Positions 26,104 through 34,858 of a stretch of 64,000 nt of DNA are shown here, piece by piece. Source of the stretch: Candidatus Gagatemarchaeum stordalenia (lineage in GTDB: Archaea; Thermoproteota; Nitrososphaeria; Nitrososphaerales; Gagatemarchaeaceae). How positions within the stretch are numbered: position 1 is the stretch's first letter; each line of letters begins with the position of its first letter. The position numbers and the translations under genes were made by a program. The notes under the pieces were generated by a model, which was given only the letters and a program-made list of their open reading frames with translations, ran no database searches and was not told the DNA's origin. Location of the stretch: positions 1 to 64,000 of the forward strand of contig PLUF01000102.1 of NCBI GenBank assembly GCA_003164815.1, given 5' to 3'.

Positions 26104-26709
26104 TTGGACTCTAGGGCGACCGACAATACCGCGCTGATCACGATACTGATCGTTATGATAATCACGGTCTCCTCGACCGTGGGGTATGCGGCAACTTCCT
26201 CGGTCGGCGAATCCTCGACGACGGCCCGCACGAGTTCGTCTGCGTCCGCCGTTGCCTGCACCCAGCCCCAGGTGACCGCGGTGAGCCCAATAACCACGAA
26301 CGCCAGCGCGACGATCGTGATCAAGGGCTGCGGCTTCGGGAACAATCCCGAGACCGTGGTCAACCCCTACGTGCAGGATGGGACGGTGGACACGGTCGAG
26401 AGCGACGTCTCGCCGTCGATGGCCATCATAGACGGAAACCCGGCGGGTTCCTGGGCGTGGGAGGCCGGGTTCGCGATCAACAGCAACACGCCGGACTCTA
26501 TTGGAATCCACCTTGCGAGCTGGAACGACACCACGATAGTAATCGACGGGCTGGGTTCGGAGTTGGGACCGGGCGGGAGCGGCCTGTACAGCCTGTCCGC
26601 GGGAGACCCCATCTCCATCATCGTCGTGGGACCGAACTGCACCGCGGCGACGGCGCCCTTCCCGCCGTTCCCGCCGACTTGCACCGCGACATACCAGACG
26701 ACCGCCTAG
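26104..26709 (+). CDS. Secreted protein with an IPT/TIG-like domain
   Basis: The 201-aa protein starts at TTG 26104. It has a hydrophobic signal or anchor segment at residues 9-30, a Ser/Thr linker, and an outer domain beginning QPQVTAVSPITTNASATIVIKGCGFG, the pattern of IPT/TIG immunoglobulin-like folds, with a later NDTTIVIDGLGSELG strand pair. It is probably displayed on the cell surface. Its ligand is unknown. Confidence 0.6.
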   Translation: MDSRATDNTALITILIVMIITVSSTVGYAATSSVGESSTTARTSSSASAVACTQPQVTAVSPITTNASATIVIKGCGFGNNPETVVNPYVQDGTVDTVESDVSPSMAIIDGNPAGSWAWEAGFAINSNTPDSIGIHLASWNDTTIVIDGLGSELGPGGSGLYSLSAGDPISIIVVGPNCTAATAPFPPFPPTCTATYQTTA

Positions 26710-26767
26710 GTTGGACGATCTGCGGGAATCCTGACTGATGCCCTTACGAGGCCCGGTGTTTGTAGCC

Positions 26768-27388
26768 CTAGACGCTCTGGTACATCGAGCCCATCAGGCT
26801 CGAGAGGTCGTCCTCGAGCTGCGCGAACGACTCGCTCGAAGAGAGGTGCGCCTGCAGGAAGACGTTCCCGTCCGTGCAGACCCCGTTTGCCACAGCTATC
26901 CCGTCCACGTCCTCTCCGTAGGCGTAGCAGCTTCCATACTGCTCGTAGCTCGTGAGGACGCTCGTGACGTCGGTGTACCCCGCCAGCCCCTTCACGTTCG
27001 TAGTGAAGACGCCGTAGTAGGACTGGCTGGCGTTGGCCGAGTCGAAGACCACGACGGTCATGTTGGCTGCCGCCTGCCCCTCGTCCCCGTTGAGGATTGC
27101 GTCCTCCGCGCCCTGCTCACCTGGATAGGTGGGCTTCAGAGCACCGGTGGAGGTGGTGGCGTACCCCGCAGGATTCTGCTGCACCGCAGACTGGATGACC
27201 GACGACGCCGCCACCTCGTAATTGGTGCTCGTCGTCTGGGTGTAGGTCGGGCCAGGGGCGGCGGTGTTGGACTCCAGTGCATAGATCGCGAGGATCGCGA
27301 CAAGGACCACGGCTATCGCCCAGGCGATGTTGCCCTTCTTGAGGTATCTTCCGGCCGTAGTCCGGCGTTCCGTTTCGCTGACGTTCAT
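26768..27388 (-). CDS. Membrane-anchored secreted protein
   Basis: From ATG 27388 the protein begins MNVSETERRTTAGRYLKKG, then one membrane helix (WAIAVVLVAILAIYAL) and an outer domain of about 160 residues with one Cys pair (YGSCYAYGEDVDGIAVANGVC) and Asn-X-Ser/Thr sites. The longer frame to 27457 would start upstream of the TATA box at 27420-27429. No known domain recognised. Confidence 0.6.
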   Translation of the reverse strand: MNVSETERRTTAGRYLKKGNIAWAIAVVLVAILAIYALESNTAAPGPTYTQTTSTNYEVAASSVIQSAVQQNPAGYATTSTGALKPTYPGEQGAEDAILNGDEGQAAANMTVVVFDSANASQSYYGVFTTNVKGLAGYTDVTSVLTSYEQYGSCYAYGEDVDGIAVANGVCTDGNVFLQAHLSSSESFAQLEDDLSSLMGSMYQSV

Positions 27389-27419
27389 CTGGGAGGGTTC
27401 GAGCCGGCGCGAGATTTCC

Positions 27420-27429
27420 CGATTTATAT
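27420..27429. promoter_or_regulatory. Shared divergent promoter
   Basis: The sequence ATTTATATAT is nearly symmetrical and lies 30-40 nt from both ATG 27460 (plus strand) and ATG 27388 (minus strand). It can serve as TATA box in either direction, so the two genes probably compete for it. Confidence 0.5.
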
Positions 27430-27459
27430 ATCCGACCCACAACGAAGTCAACGACATAG

Positions 27460-27873
27460 ATGGCAGTCAAGACAATCGTGCACTTTGAGATTCCCGCAGA
27501 CGACGTAGGCAGCCTCAGCAAGTTCTACAGGGACGTCTTCGGGTGGAAGTTCGACCTGTCTCCGATGCCGGAGATGGAGTACTGGCTGATCACCACCGGA
27601 CCCGCAGGGAAGAGCGTGGGTGGCGGGATGTACAAGAAGATGCACCCCCGAGACAGCCCTCGGAACTTCATCGCCGTCGAGGAGATAGATTCGGTGATCG
27701 CCGCCTTCAAGAAGGCCGGAGGGAAGGAGCTCGTAGAGAAGATGGAGGTCCCCAACGTCGGGTTCACCTTCATCGGGGCCGACCCGGAGGGCAATGTGAT
27801 AGGCCTCCACGAGTCTCACCGCGGCGCCGCGCGGACGCGGCCCGCACCCAAGAGACGCGGCAAGCAGAAGTAG
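27460..27873 (+). CDS. VOC/glyoxalase-family protein
   Basis: The 137-aa protein has the vicinal oxygen chelate fold: VHFEIPADDVGSLSKFYRDVFGW at the N-terminus and FTFIGADPEGNVIGLHES at the end. The first metal His (VHFEIPA) and the Glu/His positions of glyoxalase members are partly kept. The C-terminal 15 residues are basic. It could be a glyoxalase-like isomerase, dioxygenase or antibiotic-binding protein; the family alone does not decide. Confidence 0.8.
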   Translation: MAVKTIVHFEIPADDVGSLSKFYRDVFGWKFDLSPMPEMEYWLITTGPAGKSVGGGMYKKMHPRDSPRNFIAVEEIDSVIAAFKKAGGKELVEKMEVPNVGFTFIGADPEGNVIGLHESHRGAARTRPAPKRRGKQK

Positions 27874-27933
27874 GCCGCGCCAGAGCAGGCGGTGAGTCGT
27901 TCCCGATGAAACGTGGCGCGGTGCCGATGCGCG

Positions 27934-28530
27934 ATGAATAGACTGGGGCCCGAGGACTACCAGAGCAACAGGCACATCCGGAAGATAATGCGCCTCGCGC
28001 AGGCTTCGAAGCGCGACGTCTTCTTCGATCTGGGCTGCGGGATGGGCAAGCTCTGCGTCATCGCCGTGAAGGAGTTCGGTGTGAAGAAGGCGGTGGGGAT
28101 CGAGATGCACAGGGGACGCGCGTCCAAGGCTGCCCGGTTCGTCCGGGATCAGGGGCTCTCCGACCGCATCGAGATTTGGAACGAGGACTACATGGAGTCT
28201 GACCTCGGGGAGGCGACCGTGTTGTTCTGCGGCCACAACGAGACCGAGGAGGACGTCCCGCATTTCGAGGATGCGCTGGGCAATGGAAGCAGGTTCGTCT
28301 CCCTGTTCCTGCCGTTCGTAGGCGTCGTGCCCGACGCGGTGGACTACCCCTTTTACCTCATGAAGCTGCCGTTCAAGAAGACTGAGGACGGGTCGCGCTG
28401 GGCCTCCGCGGTGCTCACGAAGAAGGCCGAGGTAGAGGAACTCTACCGGGAGCTCGACACCGACCGGGAGTATCGCTATGACAAGCGCCTGATGGGCCGC
28501 CTCATGAAAGACAGGTTTGGCGGAGTCTAA
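27934..28530 (+). CDS. SAM-dependent methyltransferase
   Basis: The 198-aa Rossmann methyltransferase shows motif I FFDLGCGMGKLCVIAVK near residue 31, an acidic GIEMHRGRA at the end of strand 2, and EIWNEDYMES as motif II. The post-I layout with GRASKAARF resembles DOT1/KMT4-like lysine methyltransferases, though that is only a likeness. It starts at ATG 27934; a cytoplasmic enzyme with unknown target. Confidence 0.8.
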   Translation: MNRLGPEDYQSNRHIRKIMRLAQASKRDVFFDLGCGMGKLCVIAVKEFGVKKAVGIEMHRGRASKAARFVRDQGLSDRIEIWNEDYMESDLGEATVLFCGHNETEEDVPHFEDALGNGSRFVSLFLPFVGVVPDAVDYPFYLMKLPFKKTEDGSRWASAVLTKKAEVEELYRELDTDREYRYDKRLMGRLMKDRFGGV

Positions 28531-28564
28531 TCCGAGCCGGCGCTGCGGGCATCATCAAGGGGGC

Positions 28565-29212
28565 TTACTTTGAGAGAGACCCTGAGAGGTCGGAGAGCCA
28601 CTGTCGCGCAGTCTCGATATCGGCCTCTGTGAGCTGGTGTCCGGCCTCGTGCCAACGCAGCGTCACCTCGGCTTTGCCCCTTCGGAAGATCTCGGCGAGC
28701 GCATCGGGCTGGTCCCTGGGGACGACGATGTCTTCGGTCCCCGCCTCGATTAGGACGCGGACGCCGGAAAGGTCAGGTACGGTCTTCATCGTGAAGGGGA
28801 CCATCGGCCGGAAGAGAACCGCCCCGGCGAGGAGCCTGGGCCTGAGAAGCAGGAGGCTCGCGGCGATGTTCGCGCCGTTCGAATAGCCCACCGCCACTAC
28901 CTTCTTGCCGAAGCCGCGCTTGGTCGACATCTTCTCAACGAAACTGGCGAGCTCCTCGGTGCGGTTGGCCAGATCGTTGAGGTCGAAGATTCCCTCGGCG
29001 AGGCGCCGGAAGAACCTCGGCATCCCGTTCTCCAGTACCTTCCCCCTTGGGCTGAGAAGAGCGGCGCCTGGGAGGAGCTGGCTTCCGAGGCCCAGGAGGT
29101 CGTCCTCATTGCCGCCCGTTCCGTGGAGGAGGAGCAGCGTGATCGGGCCGCCATCCACCGAGGGCACGAACCGGTGGACGAAGCCCGGCGACTCGGACTC
29201 TGGAGTGGACAA
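28565..29212 (-). CDS. MhqD-like phospholipase/carboxylesterase
   Basis: The 215-aa alpha/beta hydrolase has LLLHGTGGNEDDLLGL at the oxyanion hole, the nucleophile elbow GYSNGAN (Ser), Asp in GTEDIVVP and His in HEAGHQLTEAD: a complete triad. It matches the YodD/MhqD branch. It follows the MhqO-like dioxygenase by 15 nt on the same strand, which is the same pairing as the bacterial mhqO-mhqD quinone-stress genes. It starts at TTG 29212. Confidence 0.85.
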   Translation of the reverse strand: MSTPESESPGFVHRFVPSVDGGPITLLLLHGTGGNEDDLLGLGSQLLPGAALLSPRGKVLENGMPRFFRRLAEGIFDLNDLANRTEELASFVEKMSTKRGFGKKVVAVGYSNGANIAASLLLLRPRLLAGAVLFRPMVPFTMKTVPDLSGVRVLIEAGTEDIVVPRDQPDALAEIFRRGKAEVTLRWHEAGHQLTEADIETARQWLSDLSGSLSK

Positions 29213-29227
29213 ACCTGAGTCCCCTGC

Positions 29228-30298
29228 TCAGTTGGATTGCGTTAAGGCTTCCGGCCGCTTCGGTGTGAGGGGGTAGACGGGCGGCCAGGAGACCGGGTTC
29301 CCCGCATCGGTCTTCCTGAGGAACGCCTCTATCTCGGTCCTTCTCGGCTCGACCCACTTGGGGAGGACCAGCCGAGACCCCAGCGTCTCCCTCGATTCGT
29401 CCGCCGTGTATCCCGGACCCTTGGTCGCGACCTCCAGGAGGTTGCCGTCTGGGTCCCTGAAGTAGAGCGAGTGGAACCAGAACCGGTCTATTATGCCTGA
29501 GTTCCCGATCCCCACGTCGTCCAGGTGGCGCTTGATCTTGAGCTGGTCCCTGTCGTCTTCCACTGCCATCGCGATGTGGTGGACGCTGCCCCTGCCGACG
29601 TACCCCTCGCGGGCCCTCTCGGAGGCGAGATATCGGATGAAGTCGGGCCTCTCCGCGTTCCCGATGGCGAGTATCGTCGCGTCCCCCTGGTCAGGGGCGG
29701 GGAGCGAGAAGTTGTCCTTGAGACCGACGAACTTCTCGAAGAACCGCGCGGTCAGCTTCGGGTCCGACGAGACCGGGCTCGCGTGGTCGAACGTGGTCAG
29801 CCTCATGCCGCTCGTGACCGCCGTTACGCCGGGCAGGTTCCTTCCGAGCTCCTCCACGTCGCTCTCAGTGAGCTTCTGGTCGTTGGCAGCGGTGAGCTCG
29901 ATGCTCACGTTGTCAGGGTCCCTCAGGTAGAGGGAGACCCTGCCGTCCCGGAGCAGCGGGCCCACCACGCTCACCCCCGCGGCGCGGAGCCACGATGCCC
30001 ATGATGGGAGGGCGTCGACGCTGGGGACCCTGTACGAGAGGTGGTGAGGAGACCCTAGCCCCGCCGTGCCGGGAGGGAGCTCCGGCCACTCGAAGAACGT
30101 TATCGCGCTCCCCGTCGTGGCGTCCTCGTCAGCGTAGAAGAGGTGCCGGTGGAAGACGTCGTCCTGGTTGACCGAGAGCTTGACCCTGCGGAGTCCCAAC
30201 ACCTCCGTGTAGAACCTCCGGTTTACCTCCTGGTTCGAGGTCACCAGCGTGATGTGGTGAAGGCCCTGGACCAGACCGTCGAGTGATTGAAACGTCAT
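29228..30298 (-). CDS. MhqO-like ring-cleaving dioxygenase (two VOC modules)
   Basis: The 356-aa protein is built from two VOC units: GLHHITLVTSNQEVNRRFYTEVLGLR with ELTAAND, and LTTFDHASPVSSDPKLTARFF with VHHIAMAVEDD and DPDGNLLEVATKGP. Metal-binding His and Glu are present. The closest type is the MhqO/catechol 2,3-dioxygenase-like family that opens hydroquinone rings. It leads a two-gene operon with the MhqD-like hydrolase. The promoter is AGTATAAATG about 25-30 nt before ATG 30298, so the mRNA is probably leaderless. Confidence 0.88.
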   Translation of the reverse strand: MTFQSLDGLVQGLHHITLVTSNQEVNRRFYTEVLGLRRVKLSVNQDDVFHRHLFYADEDATTGSAITFFEWPELPPGTAGLGSPHHLSYRVPSVDALPSWASWLRAAGVSVVGPLLRDGRVSLYLRDPDNVSIELTAANDQKLTESDVEELGRNLPGVTAVTSGMRLTTFDHASPVSSDPKLTARFFEKFVGLKDNFSLPAPDQGDATILAIGNAERPDFIRYLASERAREGYVGRGSVHHIAMAVEDDRDQLKIKRHLDDVGIGNSGIIDRFWFHSLYFRDPDGNLLEVATKGPGYTADESRETLGSRLVLPKWVEPRRTEIEAFLRKTDAGNPVSWPPVYPLTPKRPEALTQSN

Positions 30299-30466
30299 GG
30301 CTATATCGGAGACGCTCTCCCATTTATACTTGGTAGTAAAGCGCTACTGATTACATTAGCTCTCGGTGACTGGGTAAGCCCCGGCATACCGCGCGCCGCT
30401 CGAGGACGTCTCGAAAGTGCCAAATGTTGAATAACTCGGCCTTCGCTTACTGAAGCGGCGCCCAGA

Positions 30467-30700
30467 ATGGCATCAGATGATCGCGAATTCCAGAAGAGAA
30501 AAGCCGAGCTTGAAGAGAGGCTAGAGTCACTCGAGAACGAGAGGGTCTCTTTGATGACGGAGGTGGAGGCGTTGAGGCAGAAGCGCACACTGCTCGACCT
30601 AGAGAAGAAGGGAGCGACCCTGCAGGCAACCGTGGACATGCTGAAGATGGAGAAGGCGGACCTAGAAGGACAGATCGCCTCCATCGAAGGCACCCAGTAG
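30467..30700 (+). CDS. Short coiled-coil protein
   Basis: The 77-aa protein is almost wholly heptad coiled coil (KRKAELEERLESLENERVSL, then EALRQKRTLLDLEKKGATL), Glu/Lys/Leu-rich, with no Cys. It is convergent with another coiled-coil gene (30708-31157), 7 nt away; the two might form a heteromeric coil. Function unknown. Confidence 0.6.
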   Translation: MASDDREFQKRKAELEERLESLENERVSLMTEVEALRQKRTLLDLEKKGATLQATVDMLKMEKADLEGQIASIEGTQ

Positions 30701-30707
30701 TCTCGTT

Positions 30708-31157
30708 CTAGGGAGCGGCAATCTCGTTCTTCAGGCGGTCCCGTTCCGCCTGGAGGTGCTTCACGTGCTTCTCCAGCTGACCTAGTTCAGACTCGAGGCT
30801 GGATATCACCTTGTCGCGCAGCTGCCTGGTCATGACGTCATCGTGATCCTGCTTCTCCTTCTTCAGGGCGTCGATCGACAGCTCGAGCTCGTCTGCCCTC
30901 GTCTTGTTCTCCTCTGCGTCCTTCTTGATCCTGTTGAACTCCGTCTCGGGGACCAGAAGATAGTGGATCCGGCCCAGCACTCTGGGGAACGTCGTGTCGC
31001 ACCTGGGACACCTGTACATCCCGACGTCCCTCTTGACCACCCCGCGCTCTCCCTGCTCCGGTTCCACCACTACCTTGTAGACCCTCTCCGTGGAGGCGAC
31101 CGCGGCTTTACAGTTGGGGCATGCCGGCAACGTCTCCTTGTACACTAAGCCAAGCAT
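30708..31157 (-). CDS. Zinc-ribbon and coiled-coil protein
   Basis: The 149-aa protein has a zinc ribbon (CPNCKAAV near residue 13 and CPRCDTTF near 51) followed from residue 75 by a long coiled coil (EFNRIKKDAEENKTRADELE, ending in AERDRLKNEI). This suggests a chromatin- or ribosome-associated adaptor, but no specific family is recognised. Confidence 0.65.
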   Translation of the reverse strand: MLGLVYKETLPACPNCKAAVASTERVYKVVVEPEQGERGVVKRDVGMYRCPRCDTTFPRVLGRIHYLLVPETEFNRIKKDAEENKTRADELELSIDALKKEKQDHDDVMTRQLRDKVISSLESELGQLEKHVKHLQAERDRLKNEIAAP

Positions 31158-31163
31158 TTATGC

Positions 31164-31367
31164 GTGATGGGAGCGGATTTGCGTTCCCCCGGCGACGACG
31201 GGCCGCTACGCGCTGCGAAGGTCTTGCTCGACTCTCTTGTCGAATTCTCTCCTGAGAGGCTCTACGACGGAAGGACAGGCGACCTGTACGTAGAGGAGAC
31301 CCTCAAGAGCGGAAGAGGCGTCGCCAGGTCTGCTCGCCCGGGCCCTGCTCATCTCCGGTCACGGTAG
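31164..31367 (+). CDS. Possible small protein
   Basis: This open frame of 67 codons starts at GTG 31164 (ATG 31167 next to it), divergent from the zinc-ribbon gene and overlapping the end of the convergent exported-protein gene by 19 nt. The middle (VLLDSLVEFSPERLYDGRTG) reads like real protein, the ends less so. It may be spurious. Confidence 0.3.
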   Translation: MMGADLRSPGDDGPLRAAKVLLDSLVEFSPERLYDGRTGDLYVEETLKSGRGVARSARPGPAHLRSR

Positions 31368-32962
31368 ACCTTGACCCAGACCACCGCGCTCGCCACAGAG
31401 CCGATTCCAGCGGTCGCCAGGAGTAGGTAGAGGCCCTCTCGGTCGGGACTGGTCGTGAAGTAGGCGCTCAGGACCGATGAGCTCCCCGTCTCGGAGAGTA
31501 CTTTCTCGACGATGGTGGAGTTCCCCAGCGAGACCCTGACGGTGTAGTTCCCCTGAGGGAGGTAGAAGACCGAGAACCCAGCTCCGCTCACTGCGTGCGC
31601 GATCGTCCCGCTCCCCGTCATGACGTTGATTGATGCCCCGGAAGCAGGTTTGCCGTTCAGATAGGTCGCCACGCTCAGCTTGCTGGAGTTAACCTGAACC
31701 ACGGTCGATGAGAAGGGCTGTTCCACGGATATGGCCTGTGTCTGACCCCCGACCGACACCCCGACCTGAACCGGGTAGTGCGAGGATATCATGTAGAAGG
31801 TAGCGCCCCCGGAGGAAGAGTCTGCCACTCCCGACCCGGGTGTGAAGGTAATCAGAGAGTCGTTCAGCGGGACCTCCCAGGAACTCGCCAGGACTCTGAC
31901 AGCGGCAGGCTGAAGGCCGAGCCTCGTCTCGGTGACCATCTCGACCCCGTACGACGTGTACATGGTGTAGACCATGGTGGGCCAGCTTGAGACGGGGTCG
32001 GCGAGCGACGCCGAGAGGGAGAAGGTCGTCGTCTTTACGCCTGCCGTGGATGAGCAACCCTGCAGCGATATCCAGGTGTCGTTGCCGGGAATGAGGATCG
32101 GGGTCTGCTCAACCGCTATACCTGTCGGAGTGTCGAAGAAGGCCCTCACGGTGAACCGGCCATCCCGAATCTGAGCGTTGTCGACGAGTGTGGCGTTGGC
32201 CGAGGTCTGGTTGGCCGTCATCTGCACCGTCGTGATTTCGGCGACCGCGACGTCTCGAGAGATCACTGTCGAGGGCCCGTTGGTCGCATAGGAGTAGTTC
32301 TGATGTAGCTCCACCCAGAACTCGAACGGATGAAGTATGCTCCCCTGCGTGGAGATGTCGAGCGTGCTCCCATTCTTTGCTACTAGGAGCCGGCCTGTCC
32401 CGACCGAGGAAGGGATGGAGAGGGAAGCGGCCTCTGGAGGGGCGCTTCCCACCGCGCACGCCTGGATATCGTACTGGGTGGTCGTAGACAGGGTGAGGTT
32501 CATGGCGAGCTGGCCGCCTCCGGAGAGCGAGTAGTTGTCGAGGGTCGCCGGGGCTAGCCCGTTCTGTCCCGCCACGAACAAGGTCGTCTCCTCTCCAACG
32601 AGCGGCTGAGACGAGGGAGCAATCGTCAGGATCAGGCTGCCTTCAGGACCTGAGCTCGGGAGGGCGTATAGAAGCACGGGGTCCATCGGTGCCAGATTGA
32701 CGCTTGCTACGGCCGCACCTCCGGGTATCGTGAGCGTCGCCGTCAGCTCGTCCTGGGAGTCTGACGCCAACCAGATCTGGTCCCCTTGAGTGTAGACGGG
32801 AATCCCCTGGCTCACCGGGGTCAGGACGCCTGGGCCGAAGCCCATCGAGAGCGGGTACTGCGAGAAGGCCTGGGTCTGTGCCCCTACCGGCGCGGGTTGG
32901 AACGAAGACGAGGCCGCGAGCAGGACCAGCAGCAGCGGCAAGATAAGTAGGCTAGTTCTCAC
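31349..32962 (-). CDS. Large exported protein with C-terminal membrane anchor
   Basis: The 537-aa protein has a signal peptide (LLILPLLLVLLAASSS), a long beta-rich outer region rich in Ser/Thr and Asn-X-Ser/Thr, a segment like a carboxypeptidase-regulatory fold (VATYLNGKPASGASINVMTG, then FYLPQGNYTVRVSLG), and one C-terminal helix with a basic tail (VASAVVWVKVYRDRR). It is the last gene of the MoxR-DUF58 operon, overlapping the preceding gene by 11 nt. It is probably a surface structural protein handled by that system. Confidence 0.7.
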   Translation of the reverse strand: MRTSLLILPLLLVLLAASSSFQPAPVGAQTQAFSQYPLSMGFGPGVLTPVSQGIPVYTQGDQIWLASDSQDELTATLTIPGGAAVASVNLAPMDPVLLYALPSSGPEGSLILTIAPSSQPLVGEETTLFVAGQNGLAPATLDNYSLSGGGQLAMNLTLSTTTQYDIQACAVGSAPPEAASLSIPSSVGTGRLLVAKNGSTLDISTQGSILHPFEFWVELHQNYSYATNGPSTVISRDVAVAEITTVQMTANQTSANATLVDNAQIRDGRFTVRAFFDTPTGIAVEQTPILIPGNDTWISLQGCSSTAGVKTTTFSLSASLADPVSSWPTMVYTMYTSYGVEMVTETRLGLQPAAVRVLASSWEVPLNDSLITFTPGSGVADSSSGGATFYMISSHYPVQVGVSVGGQTQAISVEQPFSSTVVQVNSSKLSVATYLNGKPASGASINVMTGSGTIAHAVSGAGFSVFYLPQGNYTVRVSLGNSTIVEKVLSETGSSSVLSAYFTTSPDREGLYLLLATAGIGSVASAVVWVKVYRDRR

Positions 32963-33740
32963 GGCTCCCCAACCACATTATCGCGATGAGCACGATCGAA
33001 GGAGCTCCGAAGATCAGGAAGGTGTCTGCGGTGAACTCTGAGACGACGAGGCCCCACAACAAGGCCAGGGCCGAGCCGACCGCGGAGAAGACGAGAAGGA
33101 GGTCTCCGACAGGAGGGGCCCCCTCGGCCCCCATCGTCGAGTAGACTATCAGGCCGAGATAGAGAACGGCCCCGGCGACGAGGACGATCGGATCGGCGGC
33201 AGCCACTGTGGCTCCTTGCGTCAACGTAGACAAGACGAGCTTCGTCATCCCGGTCAGCCCCGTGATCGTCGTGGTCTGCTTGGTAGCGGAGAGCACGAGG
33301 GCGAGGACAGCGAAGAGGCTGGTCGCGGTCGGGACAAGCGCCGTGAGCGACGCTCCCCTACGGATCATGGCGATGACCTTGTACATGGCGAACGTCGGGA
33401 AGACGAGCAGGAACGAGGAGGTCCAGGCCCACAGCAGGTTCCCTGCGAGAGGCAGGTACTGCCCGTTGCCAAGAAGGACCTCGACCACACCGAGGACCGG
33501 GATGAGAAGCACCTCTGCTGCGAAAAGATCGATGATGATGATCCCATTCATCCGCCGCAGTCGCCCGATCGAGAGCACAACTGCCAGCCGGATGATCTGG
33601 CTGCCGAGGATCACCGTCTCGAAGGTGTTCGCCGGGAGGAAGACCGGATTCTGGGCCAGCCAGAGCAGGACCGCGCCATAGAGCGACGCCAGGGCGGCGG
33701 TGACCACCGCGACCACTGCCCATGCGAAGCGCGTGGTCAT
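32952..33740 (-). CDS. Polytopic membrane protein of the MoxR operon
   Basis: The 262-aa protein has about seven predicted membrane helices and few charged loops (for example RRMNGIIIIDLFAAEVLLIP). Its start overlaps the DUF58 gene end (4 nt) and its end overlaps the next gene, so it is translated as part of the operon. It may anchor or form the membrane part of the MoxR/DUF58 assembly. No family recognised. Confidence 0.65.
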   Translation of the reverse strand: MTTRFAWAVVAVVTAALASLYGAVLLWLAQNPVFLPANTFETVILGSQIIRLAVVLSIGRLRRMNGIIIIDLFAAEVLLIPVLGVVEVLLGNGQYLPLAGNLLWAWTSSFLLVFPTFAMYKVIAMIRRGASLTALVPTATSLFAVLALVLSATKQTTTITGLTGMTKLVLSTLTQGATVAAADPIVLVAGAVLYLGLIVYSTMGAEGAPPVGDLLLVFSAVGSALALLWGLVVSEFTADTFLIFGAPSIVLIAIMWLGSREN

Positions 33741-34858
33741 CCCGCCAGCACCAGCGATGTCATGGCCGACAGGTCCTCCCTCCCCGTGAATACCGAGGCC
33801 CCCTGGGGAGTGTACGGGAGTCGGTCCTGTTCAGAGACGACGAGGAGCCGGCGAGACCGGGGGAGCGAGTCAAGCCCGGTCCCGCAGGCCTCCTCTGGGC
33901 CCACGATGACAAGGTCGAAGGAACCGGCGGCCGGCAGGGGCAGCGGCGTCGGAATCACATCCTGACCCGAACCCCACGCCAGCTCGGTCGCGTCCGCGAG
34001 CTCCCCCAAGTTCGACGCGGTCGCCCTCCCGGTCCCGCGGGGCGAGGAGTAGGTTATCTCGAGGACGGTTCCTATCTGGAGAAGCTCCACCCCCATCTGG
34101 GCGATGGCCTCCGCTACGAGGTCGTCTCTCCTCGCCCTCTCCTCTTGGTTCCGGGACCCGACCCTAATCCCGATCGAGACGACCTTTCTGACGTTGGCCT
34201 CTCTGATGCGGACAGGGAGCGTCTCGTCGGTCATCCCAGCCACCCTCCTCCACATTATGTCGTGGGGGTCCAGGCCGAGCTCGTACTCGCTCACGGCGTA
34301 GAGCTCTTGGCCCGACCCGCTCCTTCCCGCCGGGTTCTCGCCGAACGAGCGCGGGGACGCCTGCAACCGGAGGGGCGCCCTTCTCAGCGCGAGCGGGAGC
34401 GACTCTAGGACGAAATCGAGTTCCAATGTGCGCTGCTTCGTGAACAGCCCGAGCTGGTCGGTCGCCTTGAGCATCACCTTCAGGCCCTCCGTCCTACCGG
34501 CGAGGCTGGGCGTAATCACCAGCTCGGAGGCTCCCGACCGGAACTGGTTGACCCTGCACGCGAGTCCGGGACCGCCCTCCAGGCTAGCGGAGGTCAGTCT
34601 GAGCCATCTCGAACCCCCCGTCCCGATCTGAATCGGGATCGTCTTGCTCTCGTTCTTGAAGGTGCGGACCCTCTTGACTCCCGTCGCGACGCCGGCTCTT
34701 CGGAACTGAGACCAGAAGAGCCCGAGAGATGCGACGGCCATGATCGAGAGCGTGAAGCCAAGGGTCGCCGCGATCGTTGGCCCGGCGAAGCCGAAGATCA
34801 GACTTGTCAGGGCCGCGGCCCCGAGGTAGTCTCTTCCCCTCCGTGTGAGACCTACCGT
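33737..34858 (-). CDS. DUF58-family protein, apparent ACG start
   Basis: The DUF58 signature is present as YAVSEYELGLDPHDIMWRRVA (family form: EYxxGDDxRxIdW), behind an N-terminal hairpin of two membrane helices. The conserved N-terminus VGLTRRGRDYLGAAALTSL and both helices lie upstream of the first ATG (34741). No ATG, GTG or TTG is in frame there, a TGA closes the frame just upstream, and the only fitting codon is ACG at 34858-34856, 10 nt after GGAG within the end of moxR. DUF58 proteins pair with MoxR ATPases in cofactor insertion and envelope assembly. Confidence 0.75.
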   Translation of the reverse strand, partial: TVGLTRRGRDYLGAAALTSLIFGFAGPTIAATLGFTLSIMAVASLGLFWSQFRRAGVATGVKRVRTFKNESKTIPIQIGTGGSRWLRLTSASLEGGPGLACRVNQFRSGASELVITPSLAGRTEGLKVMLKATDQLGLFTKQRTLELDFVLESLPLALRRAPLRLQASPRSFGENPAGRSGSGQELYAVSEYELGLDPHDIMWRRVAGMTDETLPVRIREANVRKVVSIGIRVGSRNQEERARRDDLVAEAIAQMGVELLQIGTVLEITYSSPRGTGRATASNLGELADATELAWGSGQDVIPTPLPLPAAGSFDLVIVGPEEACGTGLDSLPRSRRLLVVSEQDRLPYTPQGASVFTGREDLSAMTSLVLAG

